From NCBI GenBank assembly GCA_013360695.1, contig JABWBC010000005.1, positions 1 to 55,012 on the forward strand: a stretch of DNA of 55,012 nucleotides, given 5' to 3'. Both the position numbers and the translations under genes were made by a program. The notes under the pieces were generated by a model. It worked only from the letters and a program-made list of their open reading frames with translations. It ran no database searches and was not told the DNA's origin. Of the stretch, positions 24,601 to 33,639 are shown in pieces. Within the stretch, counting starts at the first letter, position 1. Every line of letters starts with the position of its first letter. This DNA comes from Phycisphaerales bacterium. GTDB taxonomy: Bacteria > Planctomycetota > Phycisphaerae > Phycisphaerales > UBA1924.

Positions 24601-26019
24601 TTACTTCGCCTTCGCCGCCGCGCGCAGCTCCTCGCCCGTCACCTCGTTCTTCACGCCCGGCCATTCGAGCGGCCAGGTCGTGATGCACCGATCGACCGCC
24701 AGTCCCTTCTTCTCGATGTAGCTCGCGAGCGTGAGCGATCGCCCGGTCAGCGCCTTGCCCGGGCGATAGAACAGCAGGTCGCCCGTCAGGATCGTCTTCG
24801 TCCTCGGCAGGTACACCACGAAGTACTCGTCGGTGTGGTCCGACTCCTTGTCGTTGATGATGACAACCGACGCCGAAGCATCCTGGTGCGCCCACTTCTC
24901 CGCGATCGGCTCCACGCTCGACGCGTTCGACGCAAGCGACCATGCGTCGGAGCGAAGATCGAACGGCGCCGAGAGCACCTCGGTGACCAGCGGGGCCGAC
25001 GTCGGCGGGACGAGAATCGTCGCGCCCTCGTGCGCCCAAGCCCGCGCACCGCCCACATACTGCCCGTGAATATGGCTGAACGCGAAGAACTTCACCGGCT
25101 TCTTGAATCGCTCGCGCACCGCGGCCGCGAGCGTCTCGGCGTTTCGCGTCGTGTACACGCCCTCGAACACCAAAAGGTGATCTTCGAACTCAATGACAAA
25201 GACGCGAGCGTTGGCGCGCGCCAGCTCGCACGCAAAGAGCCCGCCGCCGAGATCGCGGAAGACGAACTCCTCCGGCGGGATCACCATCGCGGCGTCGCGC
25301 TTGGGGTCGCCCTTAGGCGTGCGAATCCGCTCGATCGGCTTCGGATCGGCGAACGTGAGCTTGGAAACGATCACCCCGGCGCGGCGCACCAGCACCGTGG
25401 TTCCGTCGTAGTCGATGTTCTCATAGGTCGAGCCCATCACGTCGTGATGGAATCGACGCCAGAGGAATGTGATCTCGCGCGGGCCCTGCAAGTAGTTCTG
25501 TCCCGACCACGCCCTCCACAGAACGTCGTTGCTCGCGATCAGATAGTGCGTCGTCTTGATGTCGTTCCGCGGCCCGGTGACTTCGGCGTTGAAGTTCTCC
25601 GGCCGCTCTCGCCAATACGCCGCCAGCAACCCCGGATGGACCATCGCCAGCGTCGCGGGCGACAAATCTCCCACGCTCTCCGGCGGCAGATCATCGCCCG
25701 CATCGTTCGACTGGAACACCCGGCCCCGCCGCCAGAAATACCGATCGGGCGGCAAATCCGCGCGCTCCTTATTGCTGATCGTGATCTCGCCCTCGCCCGT
25801 TTGCTCATCGAGCGCCACACGCACCCGCACGTTGTATGTCCTGAAATCGCCAGGACGATTCGGGTGCGTCGAGTCCGTGATCGTGCCCTCGCCGATCGCT
25901 TCCCAGGCCTGCGGAGCTTCCGCTCGGGGCATCGCGCGAGTTTCGGAGTTCGAGGTGGGTTGTCCATACGCGAGCGAAGCCAGAACAACCATCAAACACG
26001 CCGCCAATGTTCGCGTCAT
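24601..26019 (-). CDS. Secreted metallo-beta-lactamase-fold protein with degenerate metal site
   Basis: The 472-residue product starts at ATG 26019 with a signal peptide ending AYGQ. The C-terminal 270 residues follow the metallo-beta-lactamase order: FVIEFEDHLLVFEG, ETLAAAVRERFKKPVKFFAFS, then HIHGQYVGGARAWAHEGATI, VYLPRTKTILTGDLLFY. The metal-binding HxHxDH is reduced to His316 and His318 (HIHGQY), with Asp and the third His missing. Metal binding is therefore doubtful, although the later GDLLFY Asp is kept. The N-terminal 200 residues have no recognised domain. It may be a catalytically altered hydrolase or a binding protein. The gene is followed by DUF4838 convergently (39 bp between the stops). 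Confidence 0.75.
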   Translation of the reverse strand: MTRTLAACLMVVLASLAYGQPTSNSETRAMPRAEAPQAWEAIGEGTITDSTHPNRPGDFRTYNVRVRVALDEQTGEGEITISNKERADLPPDRYFWRRGRVFQSNDAGDDLPPESVGDLSPATLAMVHPGLLAAYWRERPENFNAEVTGPRNDIKTTHYLIASNDVLWRAWSGQNYLQGPREITFLWRRFHHDVMGSTYENIDYDGTTVLVRRAGVIVSKLTFADPKPIERIRTPKGDPKRDAAMVIPPEEFVFRDLGGGLFACELARANARVFVIEFEDHLLVFEGVYTTRNAETLAAAVRERFKKPVKFFAFSHIHGQYVGGARAWAHEGATILVPPTSAPLVTEVLSAPFDLRSDAWSLASNASSVEPIAEKWAHQDASASVVIINDKESDHTDEYFVVYLPRTKTILTGDLLFYRPGKALTGRSLTLASYIEKKGLAVDRCITTWPLEWPGVKNEVTGEELRAAAKAK

Positions 26020-26251
26020 GATCGCACCACTTTCCATTCCGGTCGTGCCGCAGCGCCAACCCGCCGCCCGACGCGGCTCACCATCCCGCACCCGAAGCCT
26101 CTGAATCCCACGATCAAACTTCACTCAATTGTCGCTTTGGCTCTTGTACGGATCGTTCACCCCAAGCATAATTCATAAACGGCTCCAAGTGCGTGGACAC
26201 GCGGCGTCATTCGCCGTGCCGTTGCGCGATGTTGACAAAGAGAGGTGTGTG
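26020..26251. other. Divergent spacer between MBL-like gene and giant repeat gene
   Basis: This 232-bp gap holds no credible gene. It includes an AT-rich patch around 26120-26180, a plausible promoter area for either gene, but no hexamers are assigned. Confidence 0.3.
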
Positions 26252-29200
26252 ATGAAGAGCACGAGCAAGCTTCTGGCGGCGGCTGGTCTGGCGATTTCCT
26301 GCGGAAGCGCGGCCGGCCAGACGTCATCCTGGATCGCGGGCGACGGCAACTGGAACAACCCGGCCAAGTGGAGCGCCGGGGTCCCGAACTCCCCCGCCGC
26401 CACCGCGATCATCGCCGATCCGGGCGGGTACACGATCACGCTCAACATCAGTGCTTCGCTGGCAAACCTGCAGAAGGTCATCCCCGGGCCCCAGCTCAAC
26501 ATGCTCCCCGGCACGTTCATCGACCTCTACGGCGGGGTCTTCTCCAACGACGGCGCGACGATCGTCAACACCTCCGCCTCGAACAACAACACCGCGATTC
26601 GCTTTCGCTCCGTCAACCACATTATCGCGGCCGACCCGGGCGAGGCCGGCGAACTCACGCTCAATGCGTATGGGCCCAACCTCGACACAGCGTACCTCCA
26701 GTCCTTTGACGGCATCACCGTCACCAACGACGAGGATCACACCATCAACGGGTGCGGCAATATCTACGCCCGCATGAACAACCTCGGCCTGATCGAGGCC
26801 GACCAGCCCGCGCGAACCCTCCAGCTCCTGGGTGATCCGAAGACCAACGGCGGGCTCATCATCGCCCGCACCGGCGCGCACCTGTCGCTCAGCGGCATCT
26901 CCCTCACGCAGGGCCCGCCCTTCGGCGTGCTCCTGGCCGACGACGGCAACGTCTCCATCGCAAGTTCCTCCATCACCGGCGGCGATCTCAACAGCGCCGG
27001 CGGCGGCGTGGTCCAATTCACCGCCAGCTCCACCATCACCGACCTTTCCGGCAACGCCTCGCCCCTCATCAACCCGGGCGTGGTGCTCTTGACCAACGGC
27101 ATCATGGTGCTGACCGGCACCACCACGGTCAACACGTCCGCCTCGAACAACAGCACCTACATCAACGCCTCCACCAACACGATCTGGGACGACGGCGTGA
27201 TCCAGCTCAATGCCTACGCCCCCAACCTTGACACCGCGTACATCCAGACCTCGGGCGGGGCACTCTTCACGAACAACGCCACCATCCGCGGGCGCGGACG
27301 GATCTACGGAACCTTCCGCAACAACGGGCTGGTTGAGACGGGCGCGGGTTCGACCCTCGATTTGATCTCCACCGCCAAGTCCAACCGCGGCCTCATGCAG
27401 GCCGTCGCGGGCGGCAGCCTTTACGTCTCCGGCATCACCCTCACCAACAACGCGGATTCCGTCGACGGCGAGTTGCGCGCCGATGGCGGCAACGTCTACC
27501 TGAACGGCTGCGCCATCTCCGACGGCCTGATGAACGCCCTCAATGCCGGACGCTTCGTGGTCGCCGCCAGCTCCACGCTCACCGGCGGCGTGATGGGTTC
27601 CGGGCCCATCGACGTCAACGCGGGCCAGCTCCTCGCCCTCAATCACGCCGCGTGGAGCCACGCCGGCACACTGACCATCAATCCGACCGCCAGCAATGCC
27701 GGCACCTACCTCCGCGTCGACCAGCCCTGCTCCATTTCCAACGTCACCGTCAGCCTCAACGCTTACGCCCCCAACCTCGACACCGGATACATCCAGACCA
27801 GCGGCCCGGGCGTTGCAACCTTCGAGCCCTCTTCCCTCATCACCGGGCGCGGGCGGATCCTCGGCGTGTCGGTCCATAACGGTCCGATCATCGTCAACGG
27901 TTCGGCCAACACCATCGAACTCCTCTCCACGAACAAGACCAACAACGCCACCGCCAAGGCCGAAAACTCCGGACTCCTCCGCATCACGTCGATCGCGCTC
28001 TCGCAGGGCGCGTCGGGTCAACTCCTGGCCGACAACGCCAGCGTGTATCTCAACAGCGCGACCATCAACGCCGGGCAGGTCAACGCGATCAATAGCGGCC
28101 GGACCACCGTCATCGCCAGTTCGACATTTGTCGGCGGCGTCTCGGGCTCCGGCCCGCTCGACCTCAACGCCGGCCAGGTGCTTGTGGTCAACCAACCCGC
28201 GTGGAACCACTCGGGCGAGGTGCTCGTTAACCCAGGTGCCGGCAATGCGGGAACGTACATCCGCTTCGACCAGCCCTGCACCGTTTCAAACGCCATCCTC
28301 CACCTGAACGCCTATACGCCGAATCTCGACACCGCCTACCTCCAGACCAGCGGCCCGGGAGTCATCACTCTGGGCTCCTCCGCCCTCGTCACAGGGCGCG
28401 GACGAATCTACGGCTCCATGATCAACAACGGCACGATCCGCCCCGAACCCACCCGGACCATCGAGCTTGTCTCTGCCGCCAAATCCAACAACGCCCTTAT
28501 CGAGGCCAACGCCTCCGGCGTCGTGAACATCAGCAGCATCGCCCTGACACAATCGCCCGGCGGCACGCTCCGCGCCGACAACGGCGTCGTCAATCTCATC
28601 TCATCCACCATCAGCGGCGGGCAGATCGTCGCGCTCAACACCGGTTCGGCCGACGTCTACTCCAGCACCTTCGTCGGCGGCGTCTCGGGCTCCGGGCCTC
28701 TCAACATCATCCAGGGTCAGCTTCTGTTGATCAATCAGCCAACCTGGAACCACAACGGCGTGGTCACCATCAACCCCGGCTCGGGCAACTTCGGAACCTA
28801 CCTCCGCGTCGATCAGAACTGCACCTTCAACGATGTCACCATCCAGCTCAACCGCTACGCCCCCAGCTCCGACACGGCGTACATCCAGACCAACGGCTCG
28901 GTCGGCACATTCGGCCCGACCGCCACCCTCGCGGGCGCGGGACGCGTCTACGGCACATGGAACATGGGCGGAACGTTCGCGCCGGGCCGTGACGCGGGCT
29001 CACGCCACAACATCGACGTCGCGGGCTCCGTCACCTTCCAACCCTCGGGCGTCCTCAGCACCGACATCGGGAGCGCCTCGGCATTCGGCCAAGTGACCGG
29101 TGCCGGCTTGGTCAGCGCCAACGGCACGCTCCGCGTCCGCCTCGTCAACGCCTTCAACCCCACGCCGGGCCATACCTTCGACGTCGTCAGCGTCGGGACG

Positions 29201-29470
29201 CGCACCGGCGTCTTCGCCGACACCGACATGGACCTCTTCCCCGAAGGCCCCGATCGCTTCTACGTCAGCTACCCCGCCGGAAAAGTCCGTCTCCACGCAC
29301 GCAAGTGCGCCGCCGACTGGAACGGCGACGCCTTCGTCAACGGCGATGACTATGACGCCTACAGCGAGCTCTTCGAGGCCGGCGACCCCGCGGGCGATTT
29401 CAACAACGACGGCTTCGTGAACGGCGACGACTACGACGCCTTCGCCAGCGCCTTCGAGAACGGCTGCTGA
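26252..29470 (+). CDS. Giant secreted repeat protein (beta-solenoid type) with dockerin-like tail
   Basis: The 1072-residue product starts at ATG 26252 with a signal peptide ending AAGQ. An N-terminal AGDGNWNNPAKWSAGVPNSP segment matches the start of autotransporter-type repeat proteins. Five repeats of about 180 residues follow, each with LNAYAPNLDTAYIQ (starting near 26661, 27207, 27755, 28302 and 28848), then ITGRGRIYG, a LxSxxKSNN segment, and ASSTFVGGVSGSGPL. Regular Asn/Gly turns suggest a right-handed beta-solenoid adhesin-like surface protein. After a closing beta domain (NIDVAGSVTFQPSGVLSTD) come CAADWNGDAFVNGDDYD and a second copy ending FENGC. The high similarity between repeats suggests recent internal duplication. 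A terminator follows at 29527. Confidence 0.8.
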   Translation: MKSTSKLLAAAGLAISCGSAAGQTSSWIAGDGNWNNPAKWSAGVPNSPAATAIIADPGGYTITLNISASLANLQKVIPGPQLNMLPGTFIDLYGGVFSNDGATIVNTSASNNNTAIRFRSVNHIIAADPGEAGELTLNAYGPNLDTAYLQSFDGITVTNDEDHTINGCGNIYARMNNLGLIEADQPARTLQLLGDPKTNGGLIIARTGAHLSLSGISLTQGPPFGVLLADDGNVSIASSSITGGDLNSAGGGVVQFTASSTITDLSGNASPLINPGVVLLTNGIMVLTGTTTVNTSASNNSTYINASTNTIWDDGVIQLNAYAPNLDTAYIQTSGGALFTNNATIRGRGRIYGTFRNNGLVETGAGSTLDLISTAKSNRGLMQAVAGGSLYVSGITLTNNADSVDGELRADGGNVYLNGCAISDGLMNALNAGRFVVAASSTLTGGVMGSGPIDVNAGQLLALNHAAWSHAGTLTINPTASNAGTYLRVDQPCSISNVTVSLNAYAPNLDTGYIQTSGPGVATFEPSSLITGRGRILGVSVHNGPIIVNGSANTIELLSTNKTNNATAKAENSGLLRITSIALSQGASGQLLADNASVYLNSATINAGQVNAINSGRTTVIASSTFVGGVSGSGPLDLNAGQVLVVNQPAWNHSGEVLVNPGAGNAGTYIRFDQPCTVSNAILHLNAYTPNLDTAYLQTSGPGVITLGSSALVTGRGRIYGSMINNGTIRPEPTRTIELVSAAKSNNALIEANASGVVNISSIALTQSPGGTLRADNGVVNLISSTISGGQIVALNTGSADVYSSTFVGGVSGSGPLNIIQGQLLLINQPTWNHNGVVTINPGSGNFGTYLRVDQNCTFNDVTIQLNRYAPSSDTAYIQTNGSVGTFGPTATLAGAGRVYGTWNMGGTFAPGRDAGSRHNIDVAGSVTFQPSGVLSTDIGSASAFGQVTGAGLVSANGTLRVRLVNAFNPTPGHTFDVVSVGTRTGVFADTDMDLFPEGPDRFYVSYPAGKVRLHARKCAADWNGDAFVNGDDYDAYSELFEAGDPAGDFNNDGFVNGDDYDAFASAFENGC

Positions 29471-29837
29471 TCACGCCGCTTCGCGCGTGGCACGGCAAGC
29501 CCGCCGCATCCATTCCGCACGAATACCACGGACCCGCCTTCGGGTCCGTGTTTTTCCAAGCACCGTCGGCGCCCGCGGGTACCGGATGGCGATCCGTCTG
29601 AAACGAGCGTCTTGGCGTGCTGCGCGATGTTAAATGCGGATGTCGTCATACGATTAGCGACTGAACTCGATCCCCACCATGGATCGACAGCGCGACGGCG
29701 TCTTATTCCCAAGGAAAGCTGTTGTGGGAACACGAGCCGCAACATACGCTGCATCGATTGTTGGGTGTTGCCCGCGAAGTTCCGCTCGCGGCACGCCCTG
29801 ATGCGTTGCGATTCTCGACCGTTACAAGGAGAGAGAG
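29471..29837. other. Spacer before the CTERM protein gene
   Basis: The 367-bp spacer contains the terminator at 29527-29555 and the ribosome site AAGGAGAGAGAG just before 29838. Apart from these I see no supported element, only scattered GC-rich sequence. Confidence 0.3.
29527..29555 (+). terminator. Rho-independent terminator after the giant repeat gene
   Basis: CACGGACCCG and CGGGTCCGTG form a perfect 10-bp stem (29527-29550) around CCTT, followed by TTTTT. Confidence 0.9.
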
Positions 29838-30668
29838 ATGTTTGCCAAAGCCGTATTACGCTCCTCTGTCCGCGCGCTCGCGTCGCTTCAGGCGCTGGTT
29901 GCCTTCTCCGCCTCGGCCCAGGGCGTGCTGACCTACTCCGACCAGCTTGCCCAAGCCGACGCCCTCTACGAGGTCGGCACCACCACCTTCGGCAACTCTG
30001 GCATCACGCGCGACCTGACGGGCGTCGACTTCCACGCCATCCAGTCCCGCTCCTACAGCGCCGGCGGGTTCACAGGCAAGGGCTACGCCGAGCACGGCGC
30101 CACCTTTTTCCCGTCCAGCCCCGGGATCGGAGGCCCGTTCCTGGGCGCGATCCTCGACGCCTGCACCTCCGCCGAGATCACCCGCTCAACCATCGGGCCG
30201 CATTCCTACGAAGAGGCCTACGGCCTGGCGTCCGGCGTCATTGAGTTCACCATCTCCGATCCGCATTTCTGGTCCTGGGCTGGCGGCTGGCAGGGCGCCT
30301 CCTTCAACACCGGCGCGTACAACCTCGTCGACGCCGAGATCTCCTTCACCGACCTCGGCACCGGCACGCCGTATGTCTACGACCATCAGGCGTCGCTGAA
30401 CGGCGTCGGCGACTGGGTCCAGAACTTCGCCTATGGCGGAGTGATCGGCCCTGGAAGCTACCGCATCACCTGGTGGCACCAGTCTTATTGCGCCGGCGGC
30501 AACACGCCGTTCGGCTTCTACTCCACGGGCGTAGGCGGGGGCCCCCTCATCTCCTGCATCAACAGCACCTTCCAGATCACGCCCGTGCCCGCCCCCGGCG
30601 CGGCGACGCTGCTCGTGCTCGCCGTGCTCGCACCGCGCCGGCGCCGCATTTTCGCCCGCCGCGCGTGA
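29838..30668 (+). CDS. Secreted PAP-CTERM protein
   Basis: The 276-residue product starts at ATG 29838 behind AAGGAGAGAGAG, with a signal peptide ending ASAQ. The mature part is rich in Gly, Ser and aromatic residues (HFWSWAGGWQGASFNTGAYN, ITWWHQSYCAGGNTPFGFYS) and is predicted as beta-sandwich. No enzyme motif is visible. The tail VPAPGAATLLVLAVLAPRRR is a CTERM sorting signal, with an extra basic end (FARRA). The next gene follows after 75 bp with its own ribosome site and may be co-transcribed. Unlike the neighbours on either side it carries no dockerin-like tail. Confidence 0.7.
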   Translation: MFAKAVLRSSVRALASLQALVAFSASAQGVLTYSDQLAQADALYEVGTTTFGNSGITRDLTGVDFHAIQSRSYSAGGFTGKGYAEHGATFFPSSPGIGGPFLGAILDACTSAEITRSTIGPHSYEEAYGLASGVIEFTISDPHFWSWAGGWQGASFNTGAYNLVDAEISFTDLGTGTPYVYDHQASLNGVGDWVQNFAYGGVIGPGSYRITWWHQSYCAGGNTPFGFYSTGVGGGPLISCINSTFQITPVPAPGAATLLVLAVLAPRRRRIFARRA

Positions 30669-30743
30669 GCCCGCGCCATTGGCGTCGCTTTCAATGTACG
30701 CCGCAATCCCGCGGCGGCAACGCACCGTTGGTAGGAGATCGCC

Positions 30744-32315
30744 ATGAAGAGTTCGTTGATCGTCCCGTCTCTTCTGCTCTGCCTCGCCGGCACCGTCCAC
30801 GCCAAGCCGCCGCTCCAGGTCGTCGACACAGCGGACGCCATCCCGGTCGTCCCGCTCCGCGTCGCACCCGCCACGATCGTCGACGGCAAGATCGTCCCGG
30901 GCGAGTGGTCCGACTACTCCGGCGTTTCCACCCGTGCGCCTGTGTGGTGCGGGTGGGACGCCTTCGGGCGCGACTGGGGCGTCGGCGCGACCGCCGCGCC
31001 CATCTACGCCAACTACTGCGGCATGGGCAGCCCGAGCGACCGGCACTTCTACGGCTGGGGGTACAACTGCCCCCTCTTTGTCGACGACATGACGAACGTC
31101 TCGCAGCCCGGCGCCCCGATAGACGAAATCAACTTCGCCTGGACCTGGGAGGGCACTGGAGACTGCGACATCCTCGTCATGCTCTCGGAAGACCCGGCGA
31201 TCTGCGCGATTTCCGACCCGCTCTTGAATACGTACTACGCGGGCCTGATTTTCTCTTTCGGCCCGCTCCCCGGATCGCCCGGCACGATGTACTACTCCAA
31301 TTTTTCCGGCATCTCGTCATCGTTTATGTTCACGCTCCAGGCCAGCGGCTCCGGATCCTATCTCGTCGGCATGGGTCGATACGACTTCCTCAGCGGATCG
31401 TTTCAATCACAGCCCTGGCCCACGCAGTCGCTCTTGTGGGGCTCCAAGAGCATGATGACTCCACCCTTCAACACCGCCCCCTACGTCGAGGGATGTGGCA
31501 CGCACGACCACGACACCTGGGACGACGATAATCCCGCCGACCTTTCCTTCAACACGGCCGAGTGCTATCAAACCAACTTTGGCCTCTGCCCCGACCCCCT
31601 GAACCACATGATCGCCTTCGGTGTCGCCCAGGCGCCCACCCCCCCGTGCTCGCTCGTGACGGTGACCAAGAACTTCCTGATCACCGGGCCGGCCAACGGA
31701 ACTCCATGGACCTGGGGTATCGCCGAATCACCGTTCGGAGGCCCACTCAGCGCGCACGGCACGAATTCCGGTGTGACGGGCAGCGTGTGCGCGCTGGCGA
31801 CGGCCCTGATCAACGACATCAACACATACGCTGCCCAGGACCTGTTCGCACCCACCGCACTGGTGGCGTCACTCGTGTCGTGCAACACATCGAACAACAC
31901 CGCGGTCGTCCAGATCATCGCCCAGGTCTGTTCCGGCTCGTCTTTCGATTTCTATACCGGCAACGGGAATGTCGACCCCACCTGCCTCGTCCCGACCTGG
32001 CCCACACCGGGCTGCGTCTTCAACCCAGAGATCGTTGAGATCGTTCCCGGCGGGCAGGATTGCAACGAAAACGGCGAAGACGACGTGTTCGACATCGCGA
32101 CTGGCTCCAGCAATGACATCAACAACGACGGCATCCCCGACGAGTGCCAGTGCCCGGCCGACTTCAACGGCGACGGCTTCGTCAACGGCAACGACTACGA
32201 CTTCTTCGCCGTGCTCTTCGACGCCGGCGACGCGGGTGCCGACGCCAACGCCGATGGTTTCGTCAACGGCGACGATTACGACCTCTTCGCAGAACACTTC
32301 GACGCCGGCTGCTGA
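30744..32315 (+). CDS. Secreted Cys-rich planctomycete protein with dockerin-like tail
   Basis: The 523-residue product starts at ATG 30744 after AGGAGA, with a signal peptide ending VHAK. The main domain is unrecognised, Trp/Gly-rich with many Cys, and begins ATIVDGKIVPGEWSDYSG. Towards the end it contains QDCNENGEDDVFDIATGSS, then NDINNDGIPDEC, an Asp/Asn-rich Ca-binding-like segment often seen in planctomycete secreted proteins. The double dockerin-like tail CPADFNGDGFVNGNDYD plus copy two ends FDAGC. The tail thus follows a second EF-type element directly. A terminator follows. Confidence 0.75.
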   Translation: MKSSLIVPSLLLCLAGTVHAKPPLQVVDTADAIPVVPLRVAPATIVDGKIVPGEWSDYSGVSTRAPVWCGWDAFGRDWGVGATAAPIYANYCGMGSPSDRHFYGWGYNCPLFVDDMTNVSQPGAPIDEINFAWTWEGTGDCDILVMLSEDPAICAISDPLLNTYYAGLIFSFGPLPGSPGTMYYSNFSGISSSFMFTLQASGSGSYLVGMGRYDFLSGSFQSQPWPTQSLLWGSKSMMTPPFNTAPYVEGCGTHDHDTWDDDNPADLSFNTAECYQTNFGLCPDPLNHMIAFGVAQAPTPPCSLVTVTKNFLITGPANGTPWTWGIAESPFGGPLSAHGTNSGVTGSVCALATALINDINTYAAQDLFAPTALVASLVSCNTSNNTAVVQIIAQVCSGSSFDFYTGNGNVDPTCLVPTWPTPGCVFNPEIVEIVPGGQDCNENGEDDVFDIATGSSNDINNDGIPDECQCPADFNGDGFVNGNDYDFFAVLFDAGDAGADANADGFVNGDDYDLFAEHFDAGC

Positions 32316-32348
32316 AGACGTGTCTCGTTTCACCAGACCAATGAAAGA

Positions 32349-32373
32349 GGGCCGGCCCAGAGCCGGCCCTTTT
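32349..32373 (+). terminator. Rho-independent terminator
   Basis: GGGCCGGC (32349-32356) and GCCGGCCC (32362-32369) form a perfect 8-bp stem around CCAGA, followed by TTTT. It separates this gene from the converging pseudopilin gene. Confidence 0.85.
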
Positions 32374-32404
32374 CGTTGGAAACACGCCGATCGCGCCGCC
32401 TTGA

Positions 32405-33469
32405 TCAACGCATCCGGATTCCGTTGCCCGGGAAATCCCAGCCAAGGAGCGCGTTCCTCGTCCAGCGCAGACGCCCGTAGACGTAGTCGGCGCTCTGCCC
32501 GCTCAGCGTCGGGGGCTCGTAATACATCGGTTGGTACAGATATGTCATTGCGAGGTTGTTGTTTGGTTGGGTGGGATTCCAGCCCGGATCGCTGGTCGCC
32601 ATGTCACGCCGCAGCACCGAGCCGTCCACCGTCAAGACCGCGATCTTCCCCTGCGCGTAGCCAAAGTACGCCTGCTTGCCCGTGGCGTGGCGCTCGTAGC
32701 GATCCCAGCGAAGCGCCTTGCGGCTTGGATACACCACCGCGCTCAACTGGTTCCCGCCAAACTTGCAGTTGCCCGGCACGAGGTAGATGTTGTGCTGCTG
32801 AGCCTGTGACATCGCGTCATTGCCGCGATCGGGCGATGAATAGAACGCCGGCCCGGTCTCGTACGAACTCCAGAACACCGCCCGTTCGTTGGGCGCGTTG
32901 TTCTGCTGCCAGTTCAGCGGGTCCTTGGCCCATTTGATCTGGAGCGCATCCAGTTCCGAGATGAACCGCTTGTCCGGCAGCGGACGATCGAGATAGTCGG
33001 CCAGCACGAGGTGGCTGGTCAGCACATGCGGGAGCCAGTACTGCACTCGCGGAAAGTCCTGCATCACGCTCCGACGCCGGATGAGGTCCACCGCCTGGTT
33101 AGCCGCGGCCTCGAGGTCCGTCGCGGCGAACTGCAGGTCCGGGAACTGGCTCGGATTCTGTCCGGCCTTCCACGAGAACGTCGCAAACTTGTCCTGGTTG
33201 TCCGCCGCGTACCACCCTTGCACCTGCGCAAACCACGCGAGCTTTTCAAGTTCGCTCTCGTCCTGCGCCATCCGGCGGCTCTCGCGCGCCATCGGCACCA
33301 GCACCGCCGCCGCCAGCGCGATCACCAGCAACAGCATGACAAGGTCCGTCAGGGCAAAGCCCCGCCGACCCCGCGCTCCAGCCGGCCCCCCAGCAGATGC
33401 GCCACTCCCAGCGCCACCGGGCTCAACGCCACCTCTCCCGACCGTTCGGTGCGATTCCCGCGTGCTCAT
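32405..33469 (-). CDS. Pseudopilin-type (prepilin-like) secreted protein
   Basis: The 354-residue product has a 36-residue charged/Gly-rich leader, then the class III signal RRG-FALTDLVMLLLVIALAAAVLVP (Gly37/Phe38), a hydrophobic helix and MARESRR. This is the N-methylation motif of type II secretion/type IV pilin-like proteins, common in planctomycetes as DUF1559-like proteins, but the +5 Glu is Asp42. The rest is a globular domain (WFAQVQGWYAADNQDKF, NIYLVPGNCKFGGNQLSAV) as in surface-displayed planctomycete pseudopilins. A prepilin peptidase would have to process it; none is visible here. It is 170 bp downstream of the aminotransferase on the same strand. Confidence 0.75.
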   Translation of the reverse strand: MSTRESHRTVGRGGVEPGGAGSGASAGGPAGARGRRGFALTDLVMLLLVIALAAAVLVPMARESRRMAQDESELEKLAWFAQVQGWYAADNQDKFATFSWKAGQNPSQFPDLQFAATDLEAAANQAVDLIRRRSVMQDFPRVQYWLPHVLTSHLVLADYLDRPLPDKRFISELDALQIKWAKDPLNWQQNNAPNERAVFWSSYETGPAFYSSPDRGNDAMSQAQQHNIYLVPGNCKFGGNQLSAVVYPSRKALRWDRYERHATGKQAYFGYAQGKIAVLTVDGSVLRRDMATSDPGWNPTQPNNNLAMTYLYQPMYYEPPTLSGQSADYVYGRLRWTRNALLGWDFPGNGIRMR

Positions 33470-33639
33470 GTGCGTACTCCTCTGCGTGCCTCGCGAGCGA
33501 CCGCCGCGGGCGTAACGGGTGATACCCCGATCAAATCAACAGGTTCCCCGAGCATCGCAATCTTGACGCTTGAGTGCAAGCAAATTCACGCTCCGCTGAG
33601 GATCGGGCCGTGCGGAATTCGCCCCCGTCGGGCCCCCTA

